A stretch of 7,374 bases of DNA from Paracoccaceae bacterium (GCA_026709725.1 JAPOSK010000285.1:1-7374), one strand, 5' to 3'. Counted from the first letter of the stretch, positions 1 through 7,192 are shown. Numbers and translations: made by a program. Notes: generated from the sequence alone by a model not told the origin.

Positions 1-1376
1 TGAATCTTTGCCGGGAGTTCCGAGAACCGCCGATGGTGAATCTCATCTCTCGCAGGCAGTTTCAATCGCAGCTCATTCTTGATGAAGCGGTTGAAGGTGG
101 ACAGGCGCTGCAGGCCATCCACAACCACCATCCGCCCTTCCTCATCCTCGGCCATGTAGAATACCGGGAGCGGAATGCGCATGATCACCGACTCGATCAG
201 TTTGCTCTGCTTCTCCTCATCCCAGATGAAGTCCCGCTGAAAATCCGGATCCATGACATAGGATGACTTGTCGATGCGCCGGATGACATCATGGATGGTT
301 CGATTTTCCTGGCGGATGAGGAGATCGTCGAGCGGGTAGTCACCCCAACTCCCACCGGTTTCATCCAGACCTCCAATATCCTCTTCGCCCTGCGCATTCT
401 GCCCGGAATCCGGCGGTGTGGCCATTGATGAACCGGCTTCTTCGGGATCATTGTCCGGGTCACCGTCAGCAATCGACAGCCGCCTCACTTCCTGTTCGGG
501 GTCAGGCAGTCGTCCCCGAAGGCGGTCCTCGTACCAGCTTATCCAGCCCTCCCATCTGTCGTCAGCGGGCAACTCGTCCCTCAGGCTCGACCAGCCCCGG
601 CTTGCCCATGCCGGAATGCCGTTCATCCAGAGCGGCGATGCGGCCATGGTCTCCAGGGCTGTCTGCAGACCCCCTTGTGCATCGATATGGGCACCGAGAA
701 GAATGTCCTCATTGACCGCCTGCCAGAATTCGATGATGTGAGATGGCGGTTCGATATCCTCCTCGCCATCAGCGTCCGCGCTGAGATGAACCTCCCGATG
801 ACCGTTGGCCCCATCGATTGCCCAATGGGCTTTCCCTCCCACCGCAACAACCAAGTCCATCACCGTCTCGTCACTTGCCAGCCCACCCCGATGATCGGTC
901 ATGTCACTGGCCGCCTCGACCGCGCCCAGGATCACATCCATGGCACTGGCGGCGATGCCGGTTGCCGCCCTTTCCGACTCCAGGTCATGGATATGGCCAT
1001 CCATATCCGGAATCGTCTCCATGACATCAATGACATCATTCTGAAGCTCGGTCTGAATCCCGTTCATGACACCCTGCGCAAGTCGGGCACTCTTCCTTGT
1101 TCCCTGCCGCAAGTCCTGAAATCGTTCTGGCCATGCTCCCGCAACAGTCAGGGCGGACAGAACATGGAAAGCGGGCAACACAACAGTGTCCAGCCGTGAT
1201 GTCTCATCGGGATGCAGGACATCCCGCAGGAGTGGTGCCACCCGCAAGGCAATCCGTGCAGCCAATGCGCATCCGAACTCGACCGGCTTCCCCCTCAGGC
1301 ACTCGGCCAGGTCATCCGGTCCCGCGACCTCGGGCGCCATCGGCTCTTTCTTGATTTTATCACAAAGTGCATCCAT
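1..1376 (-). CDS. DUF262 (ParB/GmrS-like) protein with N-terminal helical and WYEDRL module, 3' end outside window
   Basis: Reading the minus strand from ATG 1376 gives 458 codons without a stop, running off the left edge. Residues about 30-230 are mostly helical, with an ALAARIALRVAPLL stretch early on. A module follows with SPLWMNGIPAW (247-257) and W275-x-x-W278-x-x-WYEDRL (281-286), which I recall as typical of alphaproteobacterial proteins. An Asp/Glu/Gly-rich linker (about 287-345) leads to a DUF262 domain: DFQRDFIW (378-385), LIESVIMRIPLPVFYM and VDGLQRLSTF (419-428). DUF262 is the ParB-like fold of GmrSD-type modification-dependent nucleases and related defence proteins, and DGxQR is its hallmark. 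Here Leu replaces the usual first Gln. The open frame continues upstream to a stop near 1612, and an ATG at 1586 is possible. I chose 1376 because it leaves room for divergent promoters and places the helical domain near the start; neither start has a good Shine-Dalgarno. Any C-terminal DUF1524 HNH domain would lie outside. Family call is firm; function is inferred. Confidence 0.9.
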   Translation of the reverse strand, partial: MDALCDKIKKEPMAPEVAGPDDLAECLRGKPVEFGCALAARIALRVAPLLRDVLHPDETSRLDTVVLPAFHVLSALTVAGAWPERFQDLRQGTRKSARLAQGVMNGIQTELQNDVIDVMETIPDMDGHIHDLESERAATGIAASAMDVILGAVEAASDMTDHRGGLASDETVMDLVVAVGGKAHWAIDGANGHREVHLSADADGEEDIEPPSHIIEFWQAVNEDILLGAHIDAQGGLQTALETMAASPLWMNGIPAWASRGWSSLRDELPADDRWEGWISWYEDRLRGRLPDPEQEVRRLSIADGDPDNDPEEAGSSMATPPDSGQNAQGEEDIGGLDETGGSWGDYPLDDLLIRQENRTIHDVIRRIDKSSYVMDPDFQRDFIWDEEKQSKLIESVIMRIPLPVFYMAEDEEGRMVVVDGLQRLSTFNRFIKNELRLKLPARDEIHHRRFSELPAKI

Positions 1377-1584
1377 TCGGGCCACGCTTCGTTGCGATGC
1401 GAGCTGCTTCGCCAGATGAACCGATAGCAGCCCGATTGTCAGGATAGATGATTTCCGGAATTCACACAACACACCTGGATCGCTCGCATGGACATTCGCG
1501 AGTGAGTCAACCTTGAAACTCCCGCAGGTTGCGGCTAATGCTGGCTGGCCTTCTATGCAACTCTGGTCGGCATTGGGAATCCCC
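1377..1584. promoter_or_regulatory. divergent intergenic region between the DUF262 and OLD genes
   Basis: This stretch of about 200 bases separates two divergent genes if the DUF262 gene starts at 1376, so it should hold promoters for both. On the plus strand TTGAAA (1513-1518) is followed after 15 bases by GCTAAT (1534-1539), a weak -35/-10 pair with short spacing that would put transcription start about 40 bases before ATG 1585. No clear operator palindrome was seen. The minus strand stays open through the region, so part of it may instead be the N-terminus of the DUF262 protein. Confidence 0.3.
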
Positions 1585-3450
1585 ATGAAGCTCAAGTCGT
1601 TCAAGATACGAAACTATCGTGGAATCCTGGAGACAGAACTTGTTCTGAATGGGAATCCAGGGTCAATCTACACACTTGTTGGTCTGAATGAGAGCGGCAA
1701 AACCACAATACTCGAAGCTCTGAACAATTTCAGTCCAGATATGGATGGGATCCATGCGATGGCGCAGGAACCGCTATCATCCACCCCAATCGAGTCTCTG
1801 GCGCCAAAGAGGGAAAAGCATAATTTCAATGATGACATCACCATTGAAGCCAAAGTGCAGATGACCGGAGAGGAGGTTCAGAATCTTGCCAATGAGTGCA
1901 AATCGGAAGCTGGTTTCCAGATTGATGCTGATCAGTTCCCTCTGGAGTTTTCCGTTACACGAACCCACAGGTTTGGAAACTCCGATCACCAAGAGAGCAT
2001 AACATGCCGGGACCTTTCTCCCCTCATCAAAAAAGGGAGAGCAAAAAAATTCTCGGAGGTGGATGAATCTTCTGAGGAATGGCAGGAAATTGTTCGTAAA
2101 ATTGGGCACCTGTTTCCGAGGATTGTTTATTTCCCCACATTCCTTTTTGAGTTCCCCGAGCGCATTCAAGTCTCTGAGGGAGAGTCAGAAATTGAAGGCA
2201 ATGAGCACTTCAGGCAGGTGATTGAAGATGCACCGGAATCACTGAATGACCCTTTGGATTTGCAGACACATATTGTCGATCGGGTTTTGAGAGTAGAACC
2301 TGACACGCCTTTCGTGCAATGGTTTCAGATTTGGATGCAGTCAGACGAGCGAGAGCAAGTTGATGCAGCCCTCATACGGCTATCGCAAAAGATATCATCG
2401 GAGGTATTTGGTCGCTGGCAGGAAGTTCTTGGATCGGATTTGAATAATAAGGAGTTGGTAATTGAGCATAGGACCGAAGACGGAGAAAACGGTGAGCGCA
2501 TTGTCTATCTTATGTTCAAGGTCAAGGATGGATACTCATCATTCAAGATATCTGAACGATCACTGGGCTTCCGCTGGTTCTTTTGCTTCTTGCTGTTCAC
2601 CCGGTTCTTCCGGGGCAACGAACGAGGGGGAAGCATTTTCCTTTTCGATGAACCCGCTTCCAATTTGCATAGCAAGGCACAGTCAAGAATTCTTGATTTA
2701 CTTGAGGTTATTGCGGATGGGAAAAATGACATTATCTACAGCACGCACAGCCACCATCTCATTAATCCGTTGTGGCTTGAGACCACCTTCATCGTCGCAA
2801 ATGGGGAACCGGCAGACACCTTGAAGGTGGCGGATCCTGAAACTGGCATGGAAGATGCAGATATCAAGGCCGTTCCCTACAGAACATTTGTCGGACAGCA
2901 TGCCGAAAAGGGTCATTACTTCCAACCGATCCCGGACAGGCTTGATGTGGCACCATCGAAGCTGGAAGCGACGCACCGGGGCGTTTTCACCGAGGGAAAG
3001 TCGGATTTCTACATACTGAACTGGTACAAGAAGCACCACGAACCGGACTTGCCGCTGGACTTTGTCCCGATCGGTGGCGCGACCAATGGCAGCGCTCTCA
3101 TGTCTTTGTATCTGGGCCTGTGCACCGATTTTGTGTTCCTGCTTGATGGAGACGGGGCGGGCGACCAGGCGAAATCCGGATACCTTGAAAATCTGCCAAT
3201 TTCACAAGGCCATGTCGTGCAACTCCCTGAAATTCTGGGCGGGAAATTCAAAACCATCGAAAATGCGATTGGCCAAGACATGAGGGATGCGATTGGTGGG
3301 AAGCATGGCACGTCCCGCACAACAAAAAGACATATCCAGAGAGCTTTCTCTGAGGCCTTGTCGGGTTCAAATGACCTGCCTCCTGACGAATTGACAATTG
3401 GGAACCTGGAAACGTTATGCAATGCGCTGGAGAACAGGTTGAACGCGTAG
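1585..3450 (+). CDS. OLD-family ATP-dependent endonuclease (AAA ATPase plus TOPRIM)
   Basis: The 621-residue product starts MKLKSFKIRNYRG, the usual opening of SMC/RecF-like AAA ATPases. Walker A is GLNESGKT (33-40), the signature-like segment SERSLGFRW is at 323-331, Walker B is FLFDEP with Asp355-Glu356, and the switch His is in STHSHH (His388). The C-terminal TOPRIM domain shows the metal-binding Glu470 in TEGKSDF and the DxD motif in LLDGDGAGD (Asp521, Asp523). Together these define an OLD-type nuclease, a family that includes P2 Old and Gabija GajA and acts on DNA in phage defence. The open frame also extends upstream to TTG 1513 and ATG 1555, but 1585 aligns with the conserved N-terminus and has GGGA six bases before it. 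No UvrD-like GajB helicase follows; the neighbour is the divergent DUF262 gene. The gene is lower in GC than the relic DNA that follows, consistent with transfer. It looks intact. Confidence 0.95.
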   Translation: MKLKSFKIRNYRGILETELVLNGNPGSIYTLVGLNESGKTTILEALNNFSPDMDGIHAMAQEPLSSTPIESLAPKREKHNFNDDITIEAKVQMTGEEVQNLANECKSEAGFQIDADQFPLEFSVTRTHRFGNSDHQESITCRDLSPLIKKGRAKKFSEVDESSEEWQEIVRKIGHLFPRIVYFPTFLFEFPERIQVSEGESEIEGNEHFRQVIEDAPESLNDPLDLQTHIVDRVLRVEPDTPFVQWFQIWMQSDEREQVDAALIRLSQKISSEVFGRWQEVLGSDLNNKELVIEHRTEDGENGERIVYLMFKVKDGYSSFKISERSLGFRWFFCFLLFTRFFRGNERGGSIFLFDEPASNLHSKAQSRILDLLEVIADGKNDIIYSTHSHHLINPLWLETTFIVANGEPADTLKVADPETGMEDADIKAVPYRTFVGQHAEKGHYFQPIPDRLDVAPSKLEATHRGVFTEGKSDFYILNWYKKHHEPDLPLDFVPIGGATNGSALMSLYLGLCTDFVFLLDGDGAGDQAKSGYLENLPISQGHVVQLPEILGGKFKTIENAIGQDMRDAIGGKHGTSRTTKRHIQRAFSEALSGSNDLPPDELTIGNLETLCNALENRLNA

Positions 3451-3750
3451 GACTCAAATTGTGGCCTGTCGACAAACGCCTTGCCACTCAACCTTTTCGA
3501 TGGTTATCTTGGCCCGGAATGCTTGCTGGGTGGCGGCATGCTGAAGGCAGGAGAAACAAAAGCCATGAAACTACTGGTCAATCTTGTACAGATCCCTGTC
3601 CTCCCTCCAACCGCCGGCGCCCCCCGCTTCCATGACGCCACGCGATCATCAGCGTCCCGGCTCCAGTGCCGGTCCAGCATGAAGGGATGAGTCGGGCCGC
3701 ATGGGCCCATCATGGACACCGGGGTGCCCGATGGAGTCCGCCACCGCTGT
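3451..3750. other. intergenic stretch between the OLD gene and the IS630 relic, nothing recognised
   Basis: No frame gives a believable protein. I found no stem followed by a T run that would mark a terminator for the OLD gene. The right part, from about 3640, already has the GC-rich character of the relic and may contain its unrecognisable downstream end. The C-terminal catalytic blocks expected of IS630 (DNYATH and the NxVER region) were not found here. Confidence 0.5.
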
Positions 3751-4300
3751 GATGCACGCGCCAAGGGCGTTGAAGACGGCGGTCTTCAGCCGCCGCCGGG
3801 CCCGTGTCGAACCGGGTCCCTCCACCGCATTCATCCGGGAGGCCGGGGTCGGGGTGACGGGGACGGCCCCCGATGATCACCTTGGCATCACGCCGGGCCT
3901 GGATCTGCGTCTTCCCGTCCACCGGGAGCACCACGGCATGATCCGGCGACATCATGGAGAGCCCGGGACCCTCATGGTGGCGTGGCATCACGGGCCCCGG
4001 ACCCTCGAGGACTCCGGGCCGAACCGGGGGTCACTCAAGACCCCCATGTCCGTCCGGTCGGGGTCCTGACCCCGGGGCCGCAGGCCATGCCACCATCGAT
4101 CATGCCCCATCAGTCATGATCATCGGGGGCAGGATCCGGTGCGCGGTGGACACGGCCCCGTCCAGGGCGGCGGCCGCCAGGTCCCCCTCTCCCGTCAGAT
4201 GACGGGGGTCCGGTGGCAGGGTTGGGGGGTGGGGGCGATAGGGCGCGATCGATGATGGCCCGGACCCGTGCCGATGGTGTGGGCGCCCGCGACCTATCAA
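3751..4300 (-). pseudogene. IS630-family transposase relic, multiply frameshifted and truncated
   Basis: Conserved IS630 blocks appear in the correct order on the minus strand but in three frames. RVRAIIDRALSPPPPNPAT at 4268-4212 matches the usual VEAIIxxTLxxxPxNATHWS. TGEGDLAAALD-like sequence ending VSTAHRIL (4195-4130) matches the helix-turn-helix block VSxSTVHRIW. WHGLRP and LSDPRF (4092-4021) match the AHGLRPH...LSxDPRF block. SPDHAVVLPVDGKTQIQA (3949-3896) matches PPDxAVVLxVDEKTQIQA and holds the first catalytic Asp. LKTAVFNALGACI (3789-3751) matches the TTTLFAALxxxTG block. The later catalytic Asp and Glu blocks are missing, so the 3' end is lost. GRGRPHH near 4297 may be the remains of a PRPGxPR linker. 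The family call comes from remembered consensus sequences and the element cannot be active. Confidence 0.8.
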
Positions 4301-5102
4301 CGCAACACACCCAACGCCGCATCATCCCCCTGCATCCTGATGTCCTCCCCTGTCCTGATCGCCGGCACACGCCCCCGAGGGTCCGAACGCCCTGCCACAG
4401 CGTCTCCGTCCCGGGCAGCGGCTGACGCATCAAAGGGTGGAACCCGGTCAGACCGGCCGTGAGTACAACGAACCGCCCCTCCATCACCTCCATGGCGTCA
4501 TCGCCCGGGCCGCATCGGGCGGGGCCCGGGACTTGAGGACGCCCCGCCTGGCCGCCAGCACAGAGGGGACCCGTGATCCCGTCCCTGCGGGCGGGCGCGC
4601 CGGCCCGCGTGCGCGCCCATCACGATGCCACCGGTGATGATCGGGGGGGAGGGGGCGCGGTCCCGGACCCCCCCAATGATCATGATGGGCGGTGATGGCA
4701 CCGCCGGCGACGCCCATCCTGAGATCATCGGCCGCCCTGGCGTCATCATCTGTCGGGGATGGCGGTCCCCCTCCCTCTCATCCCATGGAGGCCTCTGTCA
4801 TCGATGGGGCGGGTGCCCTGCCAGGGGGATCCGATCCGGGGGCATGGCGCGCCCCCTTCCTCCCATCCCGGGAAGGGCTCCATCGATGCAGAGGGGCGCC
4901 AGCGCAGCTCGTACCAGTGCAGGACGGTGGTTGCACAGCCCGGATCGGCAGGGCCCGGAAGGCGGCATGGATCGGTGCTGTTGCGAAACCATTTGGGAGA
5001 TGGGGCGGCGTTTTCGCCGGACCGCTGACTGTGGCCCGGTGCGATGTTGGCAGACCACGCATGATCAGGGACTTGCAGATTCCCGGGTCCGCCATACGGG
5101 GA
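4301..5102. other. GC-rich unassigned region, probably further decayed mobile DNA
   Basis: No frame here reads as a normal protein; the translations are rich in Pro, Arg, Gly and His and change character every few tens of codons, as in the adjacent IS630 relic. The left part probably holds the unrecognisable N-terminus of that transposase. On the minus strand around 4935-4885 one frame reads TVLHWYELRWRPSASMEPF, which loosely resembles the WYLRYxLSYRDLEE start of IS6 transposases with Leu changed to Pro. This is suggestive only. I see no tRNA, CRISPR array or convincing promoter. Confidence 0.4.
4974..4988 (+). repeat. possible IS6/IS26-type terminal inverted repeat
   Basis: GGTGCTGTTGCGAAA resembles the IS6-family end GGCACTGTTGCAAA, agreeing at 11 of its 14 positions, the differences being transitions. 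As written it is a left end, with the element extending rightwards towards the truncated gene at 5103. No partner repeat and no clear IS6 gene were found on that side, so this may be a solo remnant or chance. Confidence 0.25.
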
Positions 5103-5360
5103 TCACGCCCACGACAGAGAGGCCGGTCCGGCAAGATCATCGCTGATATCGCGGCCATTGCTTTCGATCTTGACCATTCCTGGCTGCTGCCACCAAATGG
5201 TCCCTTCGTGCGGATCATGTCTGGTTTGGTCTGTTTTTAGCCCTTGGAAGCAGGACAGCTTGTTGGCATACAACCGCCCCTTCATAAAGTCAGCTGCATA
5301 TCCCTCGTTGTCAAAAAGCTTGCACAGGAAGAATATGTGGGGCCGTAGCACGGGGTTCAT
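5103..5360 (-). pseudogene. third gene of the small operon, conserved N-terminus, apparently truncated
   Basis: The 85-codon frame begins MNPVLRPHIFFLCKLF and continues with a plausible globular sequence containing DFMKGRLYANKLSCF, HEGTIWW and SDDLAGPASLSW before a TGA at 5105-5103. I recall similar bacterial hypothetical proteins with a PHIFFxxxFF...HEGT...DLAGP pattern that are considerably longer, so this copy seems to have lost its C-terminal part where the GC-rich relic DNA begins. Its ATG (5360-5358) overlaps the TGA of the upstream gene in an ATGA arrangement, which implies translational coupling and a shared job. No catalytic motif is recognised. A genuine short protein cannot be excluded. 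Confidence 0.65.
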
Positions 5361-5796
5361 AAATCAGCCATCTCGTTCAATTGATTGAGAATCCAGTCGC
5401 GCAATTCAATCTGATAAACTTTCAGCACTTCGGCTTGACTTGTCCCGTTGTTGTAAGCCCCGGCAATCGTCATGCGGTTGAAGTCTTCATCGCTTTCAGC
5501 AAGGCTGTTGACATAATCGCCGCAGTGGCCGAATATCTCAAACTCTACCCTGCTCTCTATCGCCCCGGGATAATCTCTTTCCAATCTGTTCATCAAACAC
5601 GGGCCATGTTCATATGGCGGTTCTTCAATCCACTCCTTAACTTAAGTTTTTTTAGATACCTTTTCTCCGAAGTCATTAAGGTTCAGGGGGCTGTGTGTCT
5701 TTGTTGTTCTCGGAAGGTGAAGGCCATCAATCCTGTTCTCCAGATTGTTGATCTTATCCTCAAGTTTGGGGATCTCCTTGGAAACGGCCAAGTCAA

Positions 5797-5805
5797 CCCC
5801 CCCCC
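5797..5805. repeat. nine-base C/G homopolymer inside the membrane-protein gene
   Basis: Nine C on the plus strand, directly followed by five T (5806-5810), lie between the membrane helix and the coiled coil. Eight bases would keep the two parts in frame; nine do not. Such tracts slip readily during replication. Confidence 0.95.
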
Positions 5806-5841
5806 TTTTTCCAGGCACTGATCCTCCAAATAAGGACGCCA

Positions 5842-5863
5842 AATCCGATAAACAGGCCAACGT
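5842..5863. repeat. 22-bp direct repeat, copy 1
   Basis: This segment is identical to 5948-5969 and lies 106 bases from it in the same orientation. Here it encodes part of the membrane helix (VGLFIG on the minus strand). Confidence 0.95.
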
Positions 5864-5898
5864 CCACAAGGAAATAGTAAGAGTATCCAGACATTATG

Positions 5899-5904
5899 CC
5901 TCCC
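5899..5904 (-). promoter_or_regulatory. ribosome binding site of the membrane-protein gene
   Basis: GGGAGG on the minus strand lies four bases before ATG 5894. It is the strongest Shine-Dalgarno near any start in this frame, so it fixes the start of the gene even though the frame is later broken. Confidence 0.65.
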
Positions 5905-5938
5905 AAGAGAACGGTCCTCTGATCGGACCTGATGAGAT

Positions 5939-6175
5939 CTACCAATCAATCCGATAAACAGGCCAACGTTTCCCCGGGGCATGCCCACCGCCTGGACTGC
6001 CCTGGCAGTGCGGACCGCAAGCCTCACGCATTTGTATTTCCAGTGTGTTGGCGTCTTCATATGTCAGATCGCTCTTGATGGTTCTGTATGTGGCACGGGA
6101 CGGGACAATCCCATCTTGTTTCAGCCTCTGAACGCGAGCGGAAACATCAGTTGCCATACCAATTCGACATCTCAT
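5939..6175 (-). CDS. small GIY-YIG-like protein
   Basis: A complete 78-residue frame starts MRCRIGMATDVSARVQRLKQ and ends RWPVYRIDW. The opening IGMATDVxARVxxLK resembles the YxIGxTxDxxxRxxxL strand-helix of the GIY-YIG/T5orf172 fold, and the middle (TYEDANTLEIQMREACG, then HCQGSPGG) matches a small bacterial family I recall with the same GxHCxGxPGG and WxVYRxDW pattern. The first GIY half of the canonical nuclease is absent, so nuclease activity is uncertain. ATG 6175 is preceded by AAAGGAGA with good spacing, and an in-frame TGA lies just upstream, which fixes the start. It is the first gene of a minus-strand cluster, 44 bases before the membrane-protein gene. The fold assignment is tentative; that it is a real gene is likely. 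Confidence 0.75.
   Translation of the reverse strand: MRCRIGMATDVSARVQRLKQDGIVPSRATYRTIKSDLTYEDANTLEIQMREACGPHCQGSPGGGHAPGKRWPVYRIDW
5948..5969. repeat. 22-bp direct repeat, copy 2
   Basis: Identical to 5842-5863. Here it encodes the C-terminal RWPVYRI of the GIY-YIG-like protein, in a different frame from copy 1. Confidence 0.95.
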
Positions 6176-6180
6176 GTGTC

Positions 6181-6188
6181 TCTCCTTT
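6181..6188 (-). promoter_or_regulatory. ribosome binding site of the GIY-YIG-like gene
   Basis: AAAGGAGA on the minus strand ends five bases before ATG 6175, a strong Shine-Dalgarno that decides this start. Confidence 0.7.
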
Positions 6189-6214
6189 CATATGCTTAGT
6201 CACTGTCTTCTTCC

Positions 6215-6242
6215 GGGGGATTGTCCCGCCCTCTGTTGAAAC
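6215..6242. repeat. possible terminal repeat at the right end of the IS256 relic
   Basis: GGGGGATTGTCCCGCCCTCT followed by GTTGAAAC lies about 30 bases beyond the stop of the transposase relic, where an IS256-family terminal inverted repeat would be expected. The partner end is outside the window, so this cannot be confirmed here. Confidence 0.3.
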
Positions 6243-7028
6243 GTCACCGAGCGGTGCCGCCTCATCTGCTGCATTTATGCGACGCCCCGCCCCTGTTCAA
6301 GCTGTGACATCCGACGGCGCCGCACCAGGGCCTCCCTGAGGATGGGGAGCCGCCTCCAGCCCCGGGACGCCGGAACCCCTTCCGGGCTTCAGGCATCCCC
6401 GCCGCCCTCCGGCGCAGGGCCATCCTCGCGTCCCCCATCCCATCCATCGCAGTCCGCCGCTTCACCCACCCCTTCCGATTGGGGCGGGTCCCGGGATGAC
6501 GCCGTGCAGGGTTCGATGATGTCGGGACTGGCGGGCGACGGGCGCCCCTCCGGGGACGGACCCGGCCTGGTCAGGGTCAGGATCGCATCCGGCCCCCGGC
6601 GGGTGAGGGACGGGGGAGCGAGCGGGCACCATCAGGCGCCCCACGCATCATCATCAAGGGGCTCGAAACTGCGGGTGCGGGTGCGCAGGGCCGCCGCGGC
6701 CGCATCCGCATCCTCCATCGCCCCGGCATCCCCCGATCCGGAAAGAGAGGGCCTGGCGGACGCGCCTGTGATCCCCCGGCCCATGACCCTTGGGGCAGCC
6801 GACCGGTGATGGTGCGGGTCCCATTGATGGGAAGAGAGGGGATCTGGCAGCGCTGGATGGGGACATCCGCCCCCGGGGGGCGATGCGGTCCGGGCTGCGG
6901 CGCAGGACGGTGCTGAGGGCCTTCGCACCATCGACGATGAAGATCGGGAACGAAGCGTCTGGTGCCCGCGGGATCAGGGCCCCGCTCGATGGGGGTGTCG
7001 ATGCGGGCCTGCACGGTGGCGGCGTTCG

Positions 7029-7039
7029 CCCCCCCCCCC
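7029..7039. repeat. eleven-base C/G homopolymer in the IS256 relic
   Basis: Eleven C on the plus strand lie just before the NAATVQA block of the transposase relic and coincide with a frame change, as expected for slippage. Confidence 0.95.
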
Positions 7040-7043
7040 AATC

Positions 7044-7079
7044 ATCATGAAGGATGGGGGTGGCATCATGAAGGATGGG
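7044..7079. repeat. tandem ATCATGAAGGATGGG units
   Basis: ATCATGAAGGATGGG occurs at 7044-7058 and 7065-7079. On the minus strand the pair translates PSFMMPPPSFMM and sits between the HPxG block and the following NAATV block of the transposase, where no such insertion belongs. Confidence 0.9.
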
Positions 7080-7158
7080 ACACCGGGGGGATGCGTCCTG
7101 CCGTCTGTGTCGATACCGGTCGGAGATCATGATGGGGCACCGATCATCAGCAGGTCCT

Positions 7159-7192
7159 CCCAATTGATCATGAAGCCCAATTGATCATGAAG
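7159..7192. repeat. perfect 17-bp tandem repeat
   Basis: CCCAATTGATCATGAAG is present twice head to tail (7159-7175 and 7176-7192). The second copy runs into ATCATGAAGGATGGGGGTGG (7184-7203), a 20-bp sequence identical to 7044-7063, so the two repeat clusters share ancestry. Confidence 0.95.

Larger units (their letters stand above)
5357..5894 (-). pseudogene. single-pass membrane/coiled-coil protein, split by a G-run frameshift and an in-frame stop
   Basis: From ATG 5894, with GGGAGG four bases upstream, the frame gives an N-terminal membrane helix (residues about 4-23, FLVDVGLFIGFGVLIW) and then KKGGG and a stop. Removing one base from the nine-G run (5805-5797) continues as GVDLAVSKEIPKLEDKINNL, a short coiled coil, then SPLNLNDFGEKVSKKT. 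A TAA at 5644-5642 follows, and the same frame resumes with VKEWIEEPPYEHG and runs to TGA at 5359-5357. The SPLxLxxxG...KEWI pattern resembles uncharacterised membrane-anchored proteins with a winged-helix-like C-terminal part, so the sequence on both sides of the stop belongs together. The C-terminal piece could be made separately from ATG 5593 or TTG 5596. It is the middle gene of a three-gene cluster. The two lesions suggest recent decay, although the G run alone could be phase-variable. Confidence 0.72.

Noticed and set aside
33..1427. Several plus- and minus-strand frames of 60-174 codons across the left region.
   Set aside because: They are shadows of the DUF262 frame, which alone shows domain motifs and coding character throughout.
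1513..1584. Upstream extension of the OLD protein by 24 residues from TTG 1513.
   Set aside because: The conserved MKLKSFKIRNYRG start is at 1585, and the extension overlaps the likely promoter.
1584..1587. The palindrome CATG gives ATG codons on both strands at 1585 (OLD) and 1586 (DUF262 frame), suggesting back-to-back starts.
   Set aside because: It would leave no room for either promoter, and no Shine-Dalgarno precedes the minus ATG. The minus start at 1376 is preferred, though not proved.
4625..5240. Plus-strand frames of 173 and 182 codons.
   Set aside because: Composition is dominated by Pro, Gly, Arg and Ser, there is no family pattern, and their right ends run antisense through the conserved start of the third operon gene.
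5642..5660. Programmed frameshifting on the A7 run to bypass the TAA.
   Set aside because: Both shifted frames meet stops or lose the family sequence, and no proper X-XXY-YYZ heptamer is in register.
6274..6302. TTGAAC and CATAAA on the minus strand as a promoter for the small operon.
   Set aside because: The spacing is only 15 bases and the sequence lies within the C-terminal codons of the transposase relic. It could act as a promoter but nothing supports it beyond weak similarity.
6342..6809. A 155-codon plus-strand frame and a 169-codon minus-strand frame (7163-6654) as genes.
   Set aside because: The plus frame is antisense to the IS256 relic and low in complexity. The minus frame contains only one genuine transposase block (IVDGAKAL) flanked by out-of-frame translation.
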